Assembly: GCA_037140715.1 (NCBI GenBank)
Contig: JBAXDX010000005.1
Span: forward strand, 1 to 57,125
Direction of reading: 5' to 3'
Source: JAUZPB01 sp037140715
Lineage (GTDB): Bacteria > Bacteroidota > Ignavibacteria > Ignavibacteriales > SURF-24
DNA length: 57,125 nucleotides
Part shown: positions 43,962 to 53,521 of the stretch, in pieces
Layout of the letters: each line of letters begins with the position of its first letter
How positions within the stretch are numbered: the first letter of the stretch is position 1
Position numbers and translations under genes: made by a program
The notes under the pieces: model-generated
Seen by the model: only the letters and a program-made list of their open reading frames with translations
Told to the model about the DNA's origin: nothing
Database searches by the model: none

Positions 43962-45797
43962 TTATTCTACTGTTACGCTTTTAGCGAGGTTACGGGGCTG
44001 ATCAACATTATGCCCTTTCTTAACAGCTATATGATAAGCGAGCAACTGTAGCGGAATCACCGTCAGCATTGGAGTTAACATTCTTATTGTATCCGGGATT
44101 TTAATTGTGAAATCAACAAGATTATCAATTTCATTGTCTGATTCGCTTGCTATTGCAATAATTCTCCCTTGTCTTGCTTTTACCTCCTGAATATTGCTTA
44201 ATATTTTGTCGTAAGTCGAGTCCTTTGGAGCAATAAATACAGCCGGCATATCCTTATCAATTAATGCAATAGGTCCGTGCTTCATTTCTGCCGCCGGATA
44301 GCCTTCAGCATGAATATATGAGATTTCCTTTAGTTTAAGTGCTCCCTCAAGTGCAACAGGAAAGTTATAACCGCGTCCAAGATAGAGGAAATTCTTAGAG
44401 TCCTTAAACTCTTCGGCTATTGTCTCTATCTGACTGTTCAGTTTAAGTATCTTTACTACTTTTTCAGGGATACTTTCAATTTCTTTTACGATATTCATTC
44501 CGTCAGCCAGGCTCATTCTTCTTTTTCTTGCAATTAATAAAGTAAGAAGAGAGAGCACCATAAGCTGAGCGGTAAAGGCTTTTGTCGAGGCAACGCCAAT
44601 TTCAGGGCCGGCATGAATATATACGCCGGTATTACTTTCGCGGGCTATAGAACTTCCAACAACGTTACAGATACCAACAGCAAGAGCGCCTTTAAGCTTA
44701 GACTCCTTCATTGCGGCAAGCGTATCAGCCGTCTCACCGCTCTGTGAAATAAATATTATGGCATCATCCGGATAGATTATCGGGTTGCGGTAGCGGAACT
44801 CACTCGCATATTCAACTTCGGTCGGGATTTCAGCAAACTGTTCAAGCATATATTTACCGACAAGTCCGGCATGCCAGGAAGTGCCGCAAGCAGAAATAAT
44901 AATTCTTCTTGAGTTAGCTATTCTGTCAACAAAGCCTTCAAGCCCGCCAAGCTTTGAAACACCATCGTTGAATAAAAGTCTGCCTCTCATAGCGTTACGG
45001 ATTGAATCGGGCTGCTCCATAATTTCCTTCAGCATAAAATGCTGATAACCGCCCTTGCTTATTTCATCAAGCTTCATGGTTATTTCCTGTACTTCCTTAG
45101 CTATTTCATTATCAGTAATATCCTTGGCGATAAACTTATCCCTGTGAACTTCGACTACTTCCCCGTCTTCAAGATAAACCACCTGTGAAGTATAAGCCAC
45201 AAGAGCGCTGACATCTGAGGCAATAAAATTCTCATTATCGCCAATGCCAATTACAAGTGGTGAACCTTTTTTTGCCACAACAATCCTGTCCGGTTCCTGA
45301 TCATAAATAACAGCTATACCGTAAGTGCCTTCAACTTCGCTTAAAGCCATTCTGACGGAATTAAAAAGCGAGAGTCCTTTTTTAATAAAACTATCAATAA
45401 GCATTGTAAGAACTTCAGTATCCGTATCGCTATGGAATTTATAGCCAAAAGCTTTAAGTGTCTCTTTCAGCGCCGCATAGTTTTCTATAATACCATTATG
45501 AACCAGAACTAATGATCCGTCTTCATTAATATGCGGATGAGCATTGACTTCATTAGGCACCCCGTGAGTTGCCCAGCGGGTATGACCGATACCGGTAATG
45601 GAATCTATTTGTAATAAGTCTAATTTCTCCTGAAGTTTTGATACTTTCCCAATGCTTTTAACGATGCAGGTAGCTCCATCGTTCTTAAGAAAACCAACGC
45701 CAGCCGAATCATAACCGCGATACTCAAGCTGTTTTAAGCCGCCTAAGAGAATAGGGATACAATTTTTCGCGCCAATATAACCGACTATACCGCACAT
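43962..45797 (-). CDS. glmS: Glutamine-fructose-6-phosphate aminotransferase
   Basis: Makes glucosamine-6-P, the first amino sugar for peptidoglycan and lipopolysaccharide. The protein has 611 residues. The Cys-nucleophile GATase_2 domain starts MCGIVGYIG (Cys2, about residues 1-220) and has HTRWATHG. Two SIS domains follow (about 290-420 and 460-600), with CGTSWHAG, SQSGETADT and the C-terminal DQPRNLAKSVTVE. All motifs are intact. The product passes to GlmM at 22653. Confidence 0.97.
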   Translation of the reverse strand: MCGIVGYIGAKNCIPILLGGLKQLEYRGYDSAGVGFLKNDGATCIVKSIGKVSKLQEKLDLLQIDSITGIGHTRWATHGVPNEVNAHPHINEDGSLVLVHNGIIENYAALKETLKAFGYKFHSDTDTEVLTMLIDSFIKKGLSLFNSVRMALSEVEGTYGIAVIYDQEPDRIVVAKKGSPLVIGIGDNENFIASDVSALVAYTSQVVYLEDGEVVEVHRDKFIAKDITDNEIAKEVQEITMKLDEISKGGYQHFMLKEIMEQPDSIRNAMRGRLLFNDGVSKLGGLEGFVDRIANSRRIIISACGTSWHAGLVGKYMLEQFAEIPTEVEYASEFRYRNPIIYPDDAIIFISQSGETADTLAAMKESKLKGALAVGICNVVGSSIARESNTGVYIHAGPEIGVASTKAFTAQLMVLSLLTLLIARKRRMSLADGMNIVKEIESIPEKVVKILKLNSQIETIAEEFKDSKNFLYLGRGYNFPVALEGALKLKEISYIHAEGYPAAEMKHGPIALIDKDMPAVFIAPKDSTYDKILSNIQEVKARQGRIIAIASESDNEIDNLVDFTIKIPDTIRMLTPMLTVIPLQLLAYHIAVKKGHNVDQPRNLAKSVTVE

Positions 45798-45916
45798 AAT
45801 TTCTCCTGATAGAATGATATAATAAAAATAGTAGTAAGAGTGCTCTCTTAGAGGATAGAAACTTAATTATTTAGGTAGTGGAATGCAAGATTTTTCTTGT
45901 ATCAGGCATATACAAT

Positions 45917-47886
45917 CTAAAGCAGGATTTCAAACTGTAAGCTTAGTTTTTTATTTTCATTTAGAGAAATATCGCCGGTATCAACGGTACCGGATACAGA
46001 TTTATTATTGAACATCATCCAGTATTTAAGTGAAATAGTCAGGATTGGGCGGAATTTGTAGGCAGTTATAAAATAAAATTTAACTCCCTGCCCCGAAAGC
46101 GAGGCTCTGTTTGCAAGACCGGGAATATCATTTTCATATTCATAGATTCGGCAGAGATAAGAAGATGACTGAAAAACCGTAGCTCTGGCGGAAATAAAAA
46201 ATCTTTTTCCGGAGTATCTGATGTCCTGATAAACCGCAAACCCGTTCTCATGTGTATTAGTCTCAGCATAATTTGAATAACTCAGCCAGCTCTTAAGTTT
46301 TATTTCCCGCGACAGATTATAACTAAGATCAGTAACAAATCCGAAGATACTCCTTTCTTCTGCATTTTGAATATTACCACTATGGTTTTCTTTGGTTTCA
46401 ATCCTTAGTCTGATACCGCAGTCAATTTCTCTGGATATCTTTGATTCAAAGCCAAGCGAAGTTTCATTCCCGTTATACAACATGGTTTTCAGGTCTGAAA
46501 ACTCTTTAGGTGAATACCTGTCATGATAAATTATAAATCTGCCAAATGAGGCTTTATAGCTAAAAGCTGAATAAAAACCAAATTCATTGTCAGCGCGTCC
46601 GTAGTTTTCAGCTAAAGGAAAGGAATGCGGTGATGAAGAACCGTTCTGATAACTCCGCAAAGAAAATATAAATCCGGCAGCGTTGCCAATAAAGCCGGAT
46701 ACTGAACTGATAAACGAGAAACCTCCGCCATAACGTGCTATTTCACCTGAAAGAGTATAATATCCAAAGAATAATTTGTAAGATAATGAACTCATCCGGA
46801 ACTGCCCGACAGCCGGACCGGCATTATCAAGCTTTAAGGCAGGAATAAATTTTGAATTATAAACTAACAGTCCGAGGTTTAATAATGAATCTATTGCAAA
46901 ATCAGCTCTGCCACCGATAAATATCTCCTCTCCGCTGTCGGCATTTTTTATTTCTGCAGAAGTCCTGTGATAACCCGTCTCAGCAAAGGATGTTATCAAG
47001 CCAGAGCTGTTATTCACCACGGCATCAAACTTATTCCGCGAATAATAACCGGAGACTCTGAGTTTCCATATATTAGAACTAAATGCTATACCACGGAAGA
47101 ACTTATTCTCTTCGTTGCCCCGTTTGGCAATTATATTTCGGCCGGACTTACCAACGGAGTTAATATATGAGCTTTTCATTCCTCCGTAAGAACTCCATAG
47201 CGCAAGCCCTTCTCCGAATTCTATATTATAGTCACCGAGAAGAAGAGTTTCAAAATAGTCTATGTTTTTAATCATGCAGTAATATGAAGTCAGATCGCTT
47301 AAAGATTTTTCGCCATCATCTTTTTCCGTAAGCAGACCCATTTCATAATCTCCTGAGTGCAATGTAAGCCTGTTGTAAACCTTGCCGGGCGTTCCCAAAT
47401 ACTTTAGATTGTCCGGCTGATAAGTTCTGAAAAATGCCGACTTCATTTTAATATAAAAGTCATTCTCTTTTGGATTTAATACCGCAGGAACAGGTACTGA
47501 TTTAGCCGGGGCTTTATTTTCCGTAACAATTATAAATGGCAGAATAAGATTTACATATTCAGCATCAATCCCGTCAATCAGGAATAATTCTGTTTTGGAA
47601 AAGATATGTCCGTTAAGATTTTTGTAATTAATTATTTTGGCAGCTGTGTAACGATCAATAGAAGGGATTCTTAAGAGGTCTGAAAGTTCCGCCTTATTGA
47701 TATCAACCGGGTCGGCTCTTAGTTCGTCAAGAAGCTGGCTAAGATCAGAGTAATCTATACCTGCAAGTTCATCAGCTTTAAGGGAATTATTTTCATATAA
47801 GAGAGGAATTGTGTCAATCTGGCAGATATTATACCGGCAGGATATAACAATAGAAGTAAGGCAGTATAAATCCGGCTTAGTTTCAT
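45917..47886 (-). pseudogene. Helix-hairpin-helix/beta-barrel secreted protein with a 1-nt frameshift
   Basis: An ATG at 47886 opens a signal peptide (MKLSRIYTALLLLLYPAG and on). After TCT GCC the sequence changes frame: adding one C at about 47821-47823 (GCCAG to GCCCAG) gives SAQIDTIPLLYENNS and joins an open frame to the stop at 45917. The restored product would be 656 residues, with a ComEA-like HhH domain (DPVDINKAELSDLLRIPSI... about residues 60-130) and a long beta-barrel-like body. In the deposited sequence only the barrel from Met at 47446 is a plain ORF. The ATG overlaps the PorV-like stop, as in an operon. Confidence 0.75.
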
Positions 47887-48737
47887 TTTCCTGCTCTGTT
47901 CTTTTTAATTTTTATTGATCTTGGTTCATCGTCTGTAAAGTGAATGATTAGTCCTGCCTGATGCGTTAGTCCCAGTTCAGCATGATTAAAAACAGCATAA
48001 TCAAACTGCATAATAGAATAATTAAGACCCATGCCGGCAGAGAATCTGTCAGGCTGGCTTGTAAATCCCGTTCTTAAATAAAAATGTCGGACGAGATTAT
48101 ATTCAATTCCGGCGGTTAATGACATCATATTATTCAGTTCCTTGTCGAGCGCAAAATTGAGGCAAAGCTCATTACGCGGCTCATAAGAAAAACCAAACTT
48201 AAGAGTCATCGGGAGCTGGTCGCTTTCCTTTCCAATTGTTGCTCCTGAGAAGTTATGAATAGCAAAGCCCCACTTCATTGTTTCGGATAAATAGATAAGT
48301 CCGCCGATATTAAATAATACTGAATTTTCCGAGCCATAGTTACTTATTGTGGTTTGCATGTATTCAACTGCAAGACCGAAATATATACTCTGATAATTAC
48401 AGGAATATCCAAGTAATATTCCGCTCTGGCGGAAAAGTTCGAAGCCATAGGTTGAAAAACCGAATCCAATAGAACCAATGGAAACCGGCTCGTGGTAAGC
48501 CAGATAAGCATTGGATAATTCAGTCAGTCCGAAAGGCGCGGGAGAATAATAAATACCGACTTCCCGCCAGTTCATTTGCCTTAGTCCTGATGGATTATTA
48601 AAAAGACAGAAGACGTCATCGCTTTGTGCAACATCGGAATTGCCCAGCGATATCTGACGCGCTCCGGGATTAATCTGCGAGAACGTGTGGGATACAAAAA
48701 TTATAACCACAGCAAGTATATATAAAACTTGTTTCAT
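47883..48737 (-). CDS. PorV/PorQ-like outer-membrane protein
   Basis: A 284-residue protein with signal peptide MKQVLYILAVVIIFVSHTFS. Its N-terminal motif GARQISLGNSDVAQSDDVFC...NNPSGL is typical of PorV/UPF0164-type barrels. Alternating beta-strands run to the C-terminus. PorV-like proteins belong to type IX secretion in Bacteroidota, but similar barrels occur outside it. Its stop overlaps the start of the frameshifted gene (4 bp). Confidence 0.82.
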   Translation of the reverse strand: MKQVLYILAVVIIFVSHTFSQINPGARQISLGNSDVAQSDDVFCLFNNPSGLRQMNWREVGIYYSPAPFGLTELSNAYLAYHEPVSIGSIGFGFSTYGFELFRQSGILLGYSCNYQSIYFGLAVEYMQTTISNYGSENSVLFNIGGLIYLSETMKWGFAIHNFSGATIGKESDQLPMTLKFGFSYEPRNELCLNFALDKELNNMMSLTAGIEYNLVRHFYLRTGFTSQPDRFSAGMGLNYSIMQFDYAVFNHAELGLTHQAGLIIHFTDDEPRSIKIKKNRAGK

Positions 48738-48812
48738 AATGCCTCCTTGACTATGGAATAATAATATGTAAATTTATATATTAAGTCAACAATTATAGTA
48801 TTTAAGGTAAAT

Positions 48813-49694
48813 ATGAAAAGAATCATCACAGCTCTCCTTTTTCTTCCGATTTATATTTTCGCGCAGGAACTTGACGCAACGGTTACGATAAATTTTGAAA
48901 ACCTGCCTGCTAAAAACAAAGATTTTCTCATTGATTTTGCTCAGACTATGCAGAGCTACATAAACAGTAACCGTTATACCAGCGATAACTGGGAAGGCGA
49001 CAAAATAAAATGCGCATTTAATATTTTCTTTGATTCCGCTCCTGATGAAACTCACTATACCGCACAGGTAAGCGTAACAAGCCTGAGACCAATCTTCAAA
49101 AGCACCAGATCATCTTTAATGCTGAATGTCTTAGATAATAACTGGTCATTTATTTATCAGAAGGGACAGTCAGTTTATTTTAACCAGTCGAACTTTGACC
49201 CGCTTACAAGTTTTTTTGATTACTATGCTTACATTATTCTCGGTCTGGATGCTGATTCATTTAATCAGCTGGGCGGCTCGCCTTACTTTACACAGGCATT
49301 TAATATTGTAATGCTTGGAACCAACAGCACAAACTCCAAAGGCTGGGAAAAGAACAGCAATGCCTATAACCGCAGAGGACTGGTTGAAGAAATAACAAGT
49401 GAGCAATACAGAATATTCAGGGAAGATTATTTTTACTATCATTACAACGGACTGGATATTTTCCAGGTAAAGCCAGGAGAAGCAGAGACGGCAATCGTAA
49501 GGCTGATTACCAACCTTGACGCTTTAAGAATCAGGCAGGATATAAGAGGCGTAATGATGAAAACATTCTTTGATGCCAAGAGTAATGAAATAATTTCGTA
49601 CCTTAGTTCTTATAACGACAAGAATATTTTCTCTTTACTAAAGAAAATAGATCCGTCTCACATCTCGAAATATGACGAGGCAATAAATAAATAG
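48813..49694 (+). CDS. DUF4835 family secreted protein
   Basis: A 293-residue protein with signal peptide MKRIITALLFLPIYIFA (before Gln). It belongs to the DUF4835 family of Bacteroidota/Ignavibacteriota, recognised by ELDATVTINFENL, SFFDYYAYIILGLDADSF and the later RGVMMKTFFDAKSNEI. The role is not established; envelope or gliding/secretion links have been suggested for relatives. Divergent from the PorV-like gene with a 75-bp gap. Confidence 0.85.
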   Translation: MKRIITALLFLPIYIFAQELDATVTINFENLPAKNKDFLIDFAQTMQSYINSNRYTSDNWEGDKIKCAFNIFFDSAPDETHYTAQVSVTSLRPIFKSTRSSLMLNVLDNNWSFIYQKGQSVYFNQSNFDPLTSFFDYYAYIILGLDADSFNQLGGSPYFTQAFNIVMLGTNSTNSKGWEKNSNAYNRRGLVEEITSEQYRIFREDYFYYHYNGLDIFQVKPGEAETAIVRLITNLDALRIRQDIRGVMMKTFFDAKSNEIISYLSSYNDKNIFSLLKKIDPSHISKYDEAINK

Positions 49695-49783
49695 CGCAAA
49701 GAATATCGGCAGATTTGCTATGAACTGCTAATTCTTATAATTCATTTGAATTCTATCATTAAATAAAAATAATATCAGGTAAA

Positions 49784-51169
49784 ATGAACTGGGAACAACT
49801 ACTTTCAAGAACCCGCCCCGGTGAAGAAAATCCACAAACTATCAATAATATAAATGATGGAAGGAGCGAATTTCAAAGAGACTTTGACCGTATTGTCTTC
49901 TCTTCGGCTTTCAGGCGGCTTCAGGATAAGACACAGGTTTTTCCGTTGCCGGAAAGTAACTTTGTGCATAACCGACTGACGCACAGTCTTGAAGTCAGTT
50001 GTATCGGGCGGTCGCTTGGAAATATTGTGGGAGAAAGAGTATTAAACAAAAGACCCGAATTGCAGTCATCTTTTACTAAGTTTCATTTTGGCGAGATAGT
50101 CGCAGCGGCATGTCTGGCTCATGATATAGGTAACCCGCCGTTTGGTCATTCGGGAGAGGATGCAATAGCCGAATATTTTAAGTTTGGTAACGGCGCGCAG
50201 TTCGAAAGTCTGCTTAACTTCTCCCCCAGGTGGAATGACTTTACAAAGTTTGAAGGTAATGCTCAGGGTTTTAGAATTATTGTTTGTTTGCAGAATCCAA
50301 ATGTAATTGGGGGACTCCGGCTGACAGCAGCAACTCTGGCGGCATTTACTAAATATCCTAAAGAATCATTTATTGAAACTTCTAACTTCAATCTGTTGCA
50401 GGCTGAACAGCAAAATAAGATTTATAAGAAGTACGGGTTCTTTCAGTCTGAAAAGGACTTTTTTATTCAGGTAGCAAAGGAAGTCGGCTTAAGCAATAAA
50501 AGTCAGGCAATCTCATCGCTGTTTATGTGCCGCCATCCTCTTTCCTTTCTTGTCGAGGCAGCAGATGATATTTGTTACCGGGTAATGGATCTGGAGGATG
50601 GTTTTCATCTTGGACTTGTCAGTTTTAAGGAAACTGAGGATTTGCTAAGAGCATTAGCGGGCGATTCAGAGTTAAAATCATACTCATTTAGAGATAAAAA
50701 TGACAGAATAGGTTACCTGAGAGCAAAAGCATTAAACAATCTTGTTTATCAGCTTGCGGATATTTTTACAGATGAAGAGGATAATATACTTAAAGGCAGT
50801 CTTGATAATGAGCTGATAAATCTTCTGCCTGCAGCCAGAATATTAAAAGAGATAAAAGATATATCGATTGAGAAGATATACTCATACGAAAGCGTGCTTG
50901 AGCGTGAAGCTGCGGGCTTTGAGGTTTTAGGCGGACTGCTTGATATTTTTATCACAGCCGTAACTGAAACAGCAAATAATTCCTTAAGCGGAAAGCATAA
51001 GAAAATTCTACAGCTTCTGCCAGATCAGTTTATATCTAAAAATGGACAACCCGGCTCGGATTTATATACCCGTTTGTTGAAGATAACTGATTTTATTTCA
51101 GGTATGACGGATTCATTCGCTATTTCTTTATTCAGGAAGATTAAGGGAATTTCAATGGCGAATAAGTAA
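49784..51169 (+). CDS. dgt: dGTP triphosphohydrolase
   Basis: HD-domain enzyme that hydrolyses dGTP to deoxyguanosine and triphosphate, lowering the dNTP pool. The 461 residues carry NFVHNRLTHSLEVS (His ligand) and LAHDIGNPPFGHSGEDAI (HD pair) and the later ADDICYRVMDLEDG. Length fits the long-form dGTPase. It is the last gene before a convergent kinase operon. Some dGTPase-like enzymes act in antiphage defence, but nothing here indicates that. Confidence 0.92.
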   Translation: MNWEQLLSRTRPGEENPQTINNINDGRSEFQRDFDRIVFSSAFRRLQDKTQVFPLPESNFVHNRLTHSLEVSCIGRSLGNIVGERVLNKRPELQSSFTKFHFGEIVAAACLAHDIGNPPFGHSGEDAIAEYFKFGNGAQFESLLNFSPRWNDFTKFEGNAQGFRIIVCLQNPNVIGGLRLTAATLAAFTKYPKESFIETSNFNLLQAEQQNKIYKKYGFFQSEKDFFIQVAKEVGLSNKSQAISSLFMCRHPLSFLVEAADDICYRVMDLEDGFHLGLVSFKETEDLLRALAGDSELKSYSFRDKNDRIGYLRAKALNNLVYQLADIFTDEEDNILKGSLDNELINLLPAARILKEIKDISIEKIYSYESVLEREAAGFEVLGGLLDIFITAVTETANNSLSGKHKKILQLLPDQFISKNGQPGSDLYTRLLKITDFISGMTDSFAISLFRKIKGISMANK

Positions 51170-51203
51170 TAATGTTTTCTCTCCTAATCTTAATCCTGCC
51201 CAT

Positions 51204-51239
51204 AATCATACCTTCATGATTAAGAGTAAGGGTATGATT
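51204..51239. terminator. Weak hairpin between convergent dgt and kinase genes
   Basis: AATCATACC (51204-51212) and GGTATGATT (51231-51239) form a 9-bp stem with an 18-nt loop. It lies between the dgt stop (51169) and the kinase stop (51287). No strong T-run. Confidence 0.4.
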
Positions 51240-51286
51240 CAGAGTACAGGTATGGGAGGAATTTGTCGGGAATACTCTCTGACAAT

Positions 51287-53518
51287 TTATGTTGCGAGTG
51301 TATCCTTGTCCAGATGAAAAATAATTTTATGTTCTGTTCCGTTATCTGAGCCGGATGTTTTAAGTTCGCCGTTTATTTGCTGGCTCAGATTCAGAATTAA
51401 GAACAAGCCGAGAGTATTTTGGTCTTCCGCGTTTATCTCAGGCGGGAGGCCAATTCCATTATCTGAAAATGAAAGGGTGCAATTATTATCAGAGTCCGCT
51501 TTCATGGAAATAGAAACCCTGCCTTTTCTTTCATTTGGGAAGGCATGCTTTAATGAATTTGAGACTACTTCATTAACAATCAGACCGACCGGTATTATTA
51601 TATCAATATTCAGAGCAATATTATCAATATCAAAAGAAAATTCGATCTGCTCTTTTTTTTCTATATATGAATGTCTTAAATGCTCGGCCAGATTAATAAT
51701 ATAATTTTTTATATCTATGGATGTAAAATCAGGACTTTTATACATTAACTCATGCACCAAAGCCAATGCCTGAATTCTATTCTGACTGGCCTGAAAAACC
51801 TCCGTCATTTTTTTATCAGTTAACAGATCAACCTGCAGGTCTAATAAACTGGATATTATATACATATTATTTTTCACGCGGTGATGAATTTCCCTGAGTA
51901 ATACCTCTTTTTCTTTCAACGATATTTTAATTTTTTCTTCAGCAAGTTTACGCATGGTGATATCCTCTACCATTCCGTCAAAATAAAGAGTATTTCCATT
52001 AATATCGCGGATAACCTTAGCATGCTCTTTAACCATAATAAAACTGCCATCGTAACAATTCCATTGCGATTCCAGACCTTTAAGTTCTCCATTTTTTTCG
52101 ATTTCTTCAATAAAATACCTTCGGGGATAAGAAGAATCAAATCCATCCTGTTCAAGGTTTCTCTCGGAAAGTTTTTCAAAAGACGGATAACCCAGCATAT
52201 TAACCAATGACTTATTAGCCAGAAGAATTCTTCCATCCGGCGTTGTTCTGTAAAGACCTGCCGGAGCATTATCATAAAGATTACGGAATTTTTCCTCACT
52301 CTCAGACAACACCTTATCAGATTTCTTTTTATAATATAAGTAAGAAAGAAATAATGTCAGTAATACCAACAGAATAAAGAAAATGATTTGATGAAAAATT
52401 TGTGCACTTTTCTTATCAATCTCAAGGGACTGGATTTTAATCTGCTTATCTCTTAATTCAACCTCCTGTTTCTTTTCAATGTTGGCAATCTTAATACTGT
52501 TATCCTTAGAGAAGACAGAATCTTTAAAAGCTGAGTACTTTTTATAACAGTCAAGCGCATTTTTATTATCGCCCAATTTCTCATAGACCTGGGAAAGAAT
52601 ACGAAAGTTTTCCGATAACAATATCAGGTCATGGATTCTTTCCAGTAATTTTACAGAATTATATAAATACTTCTTCGCAAATAAAAGATTTTCCCGTTTA
52701 TTATTAGAATAATACTGGCAATTATCAGCGGAGGCACTGCTATCGTTCGATATATTCAGATAAATCAACCCCACATAACCGTTATACTCTGCGCGGTCAT
52801 AAGTAATATTTAACTCATCGCTAATTTTCACAGCCTGGATACCTAATTTTATAGCCTCGCAATAGTCTTTCACTCTCGTTTTATTATCAGCAATATTAAT
52901 AAGTATCCGGGCGGCTAATTCTTTAGAGTTAATTTCACGAGTGATGTTTAACGCTTTATAATAATAATCGTCAGACTTTTGCATATCGTAAAGATCTCCG
53001 TATGCCGAACCAAGGTTATTATAATTCCTGACCAGTTCCAGTTTATCATTAAGTCCTTTATTGATTGCCACAGCCTTGTTAAAGAACTCAATAGCTTTAT
53101 AAAATTCCTTCAGAATACGATAAAAATTACCCAGATTATTAGACAACATCGCAATGCCATGCTTATCGCCAATTTCGGTATATTTCGATAAGGATTTACT
53201 AAAATATTCCAGTGCTTTAGGGAAATTACCTTTAACCGCGTAATTAGTCCCTATGTAATTGCAGGAAAAAGCAATACCGGGTACCCAACGCAGATTTTCG
53301 GCAAGCGACAAAGCCCGCCCGCCATAATAAATACCCAGGTCAGTATCATATTTATAATACTGAAAAGACAATTGTCCTAACAATCTTACTTTGCTTGTAT
53401 CCTCTATGGCACTTTCCAATTTAGACTTTAAAGAGTCTATTAGTTCAATACCTTGTTTTTGAGCAAATAAGTTAGTGATTAAGAACAAAAAGAAAAAAAC
53501 AGGGATTAATTTTTTCAT
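51287..53518 (-). CDS. TPR-PAS sensor histidine kinase (HisKA_2/HWE type)
   Basis: A 743-residue membrane kinase. Signal peptide (1-19), extracytoplasmic TPR array (about 45-340), one membrane helix (about 376-396), PAS domain (about 405-530), HisKA_2 dimerisation domain with REIHHRVKNN (His545 or His546) and HATPase domain (about 630-735; NSLKHAF, DNGIGLP). A cognate regulator is not adjacent. The start is 3 bp after the stop of the DUF1638-kinase gene, so it is cotranscribed with the corrinoid genes. Confidence 0.9.
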   Translation of the reverse strand: MKKLIPVFFFLFLITNLFAQKQGIELIDSLKSKLESAIEDTSKVRLLGQLSFQYYKYDTDLGIYYGGRALSLAENLRWVPGIAFSCNYIGTNYAVKGNFPKALEYFSKSLSKYTEIGDKHGIAMLSNNLGNFYRILKEFYKAIEFFNKAVAINKGLNDKLELVRNYNNLGSAYGDLYDMQKSDDYYYKALNITREINSKELAARILINIADNKTRVKDYCEAIKLGIQAVKISDELNITYDRAEYNGYVGLIYLNISNDSSASADNCQYYSNNKRENLLFAKKYLYNSVKLLERIHDLILLSENFRILSQVYEKLGDNKNALDCYKKYSAFKDSVFSKDNSIKIANIEKKQEVELRDKQIKIQSLEIDKKSAQIFHQIIFFILLVLLTLFLSYLYYKKKSDKVLSESEEKFRNLYDNAPAGLYRTTPDGRILLANKSLVNMLGYPSFEKLSERNLEQDGFDSSYPRRYFIEEIEKNGELKGLESQWNCYDGSFIMVKEHAKVIRDINGNTLYFDGMVEDITMRKLAEEKIKISLKEKEVLLREIHHRVKNNMYIISSLLDLQVDLLTDKKMTEVFQASQNRIQALALVHELMYKSPDFTSIDIKNYIINLAEHLRHSYIEKKEQIEFSFDIDNIALNIDIIIPVGLIVNEVVSNSLKHAFPNERKGRVSISMKADSDNNCTLSFSDNGIGLPPEINAEDQNTLGLFLILNLSQQINGELKTSGSDNGTEHKIIFHLDKDTLAT

Positions 53519-53521
53519 AAG

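Noticed and set aside
45798..45916. glmS ribozyme
   Set aside because: This interval lies upstream of glmS on the minus strand, but I see no ribozyme core, and such ribozymes are typical of Firmicutes.
47883..49694. A type IX secretion locus
   Set aside because: Only a PorV-like barrel and DUF4835 are present; no PorK/L/M/N or Sov genes in the window.
49784..51169. dgt as an antiphage defence gene
   Set aside because: Standard housekeeping dGTPase length and motifs; no defence neighbours.
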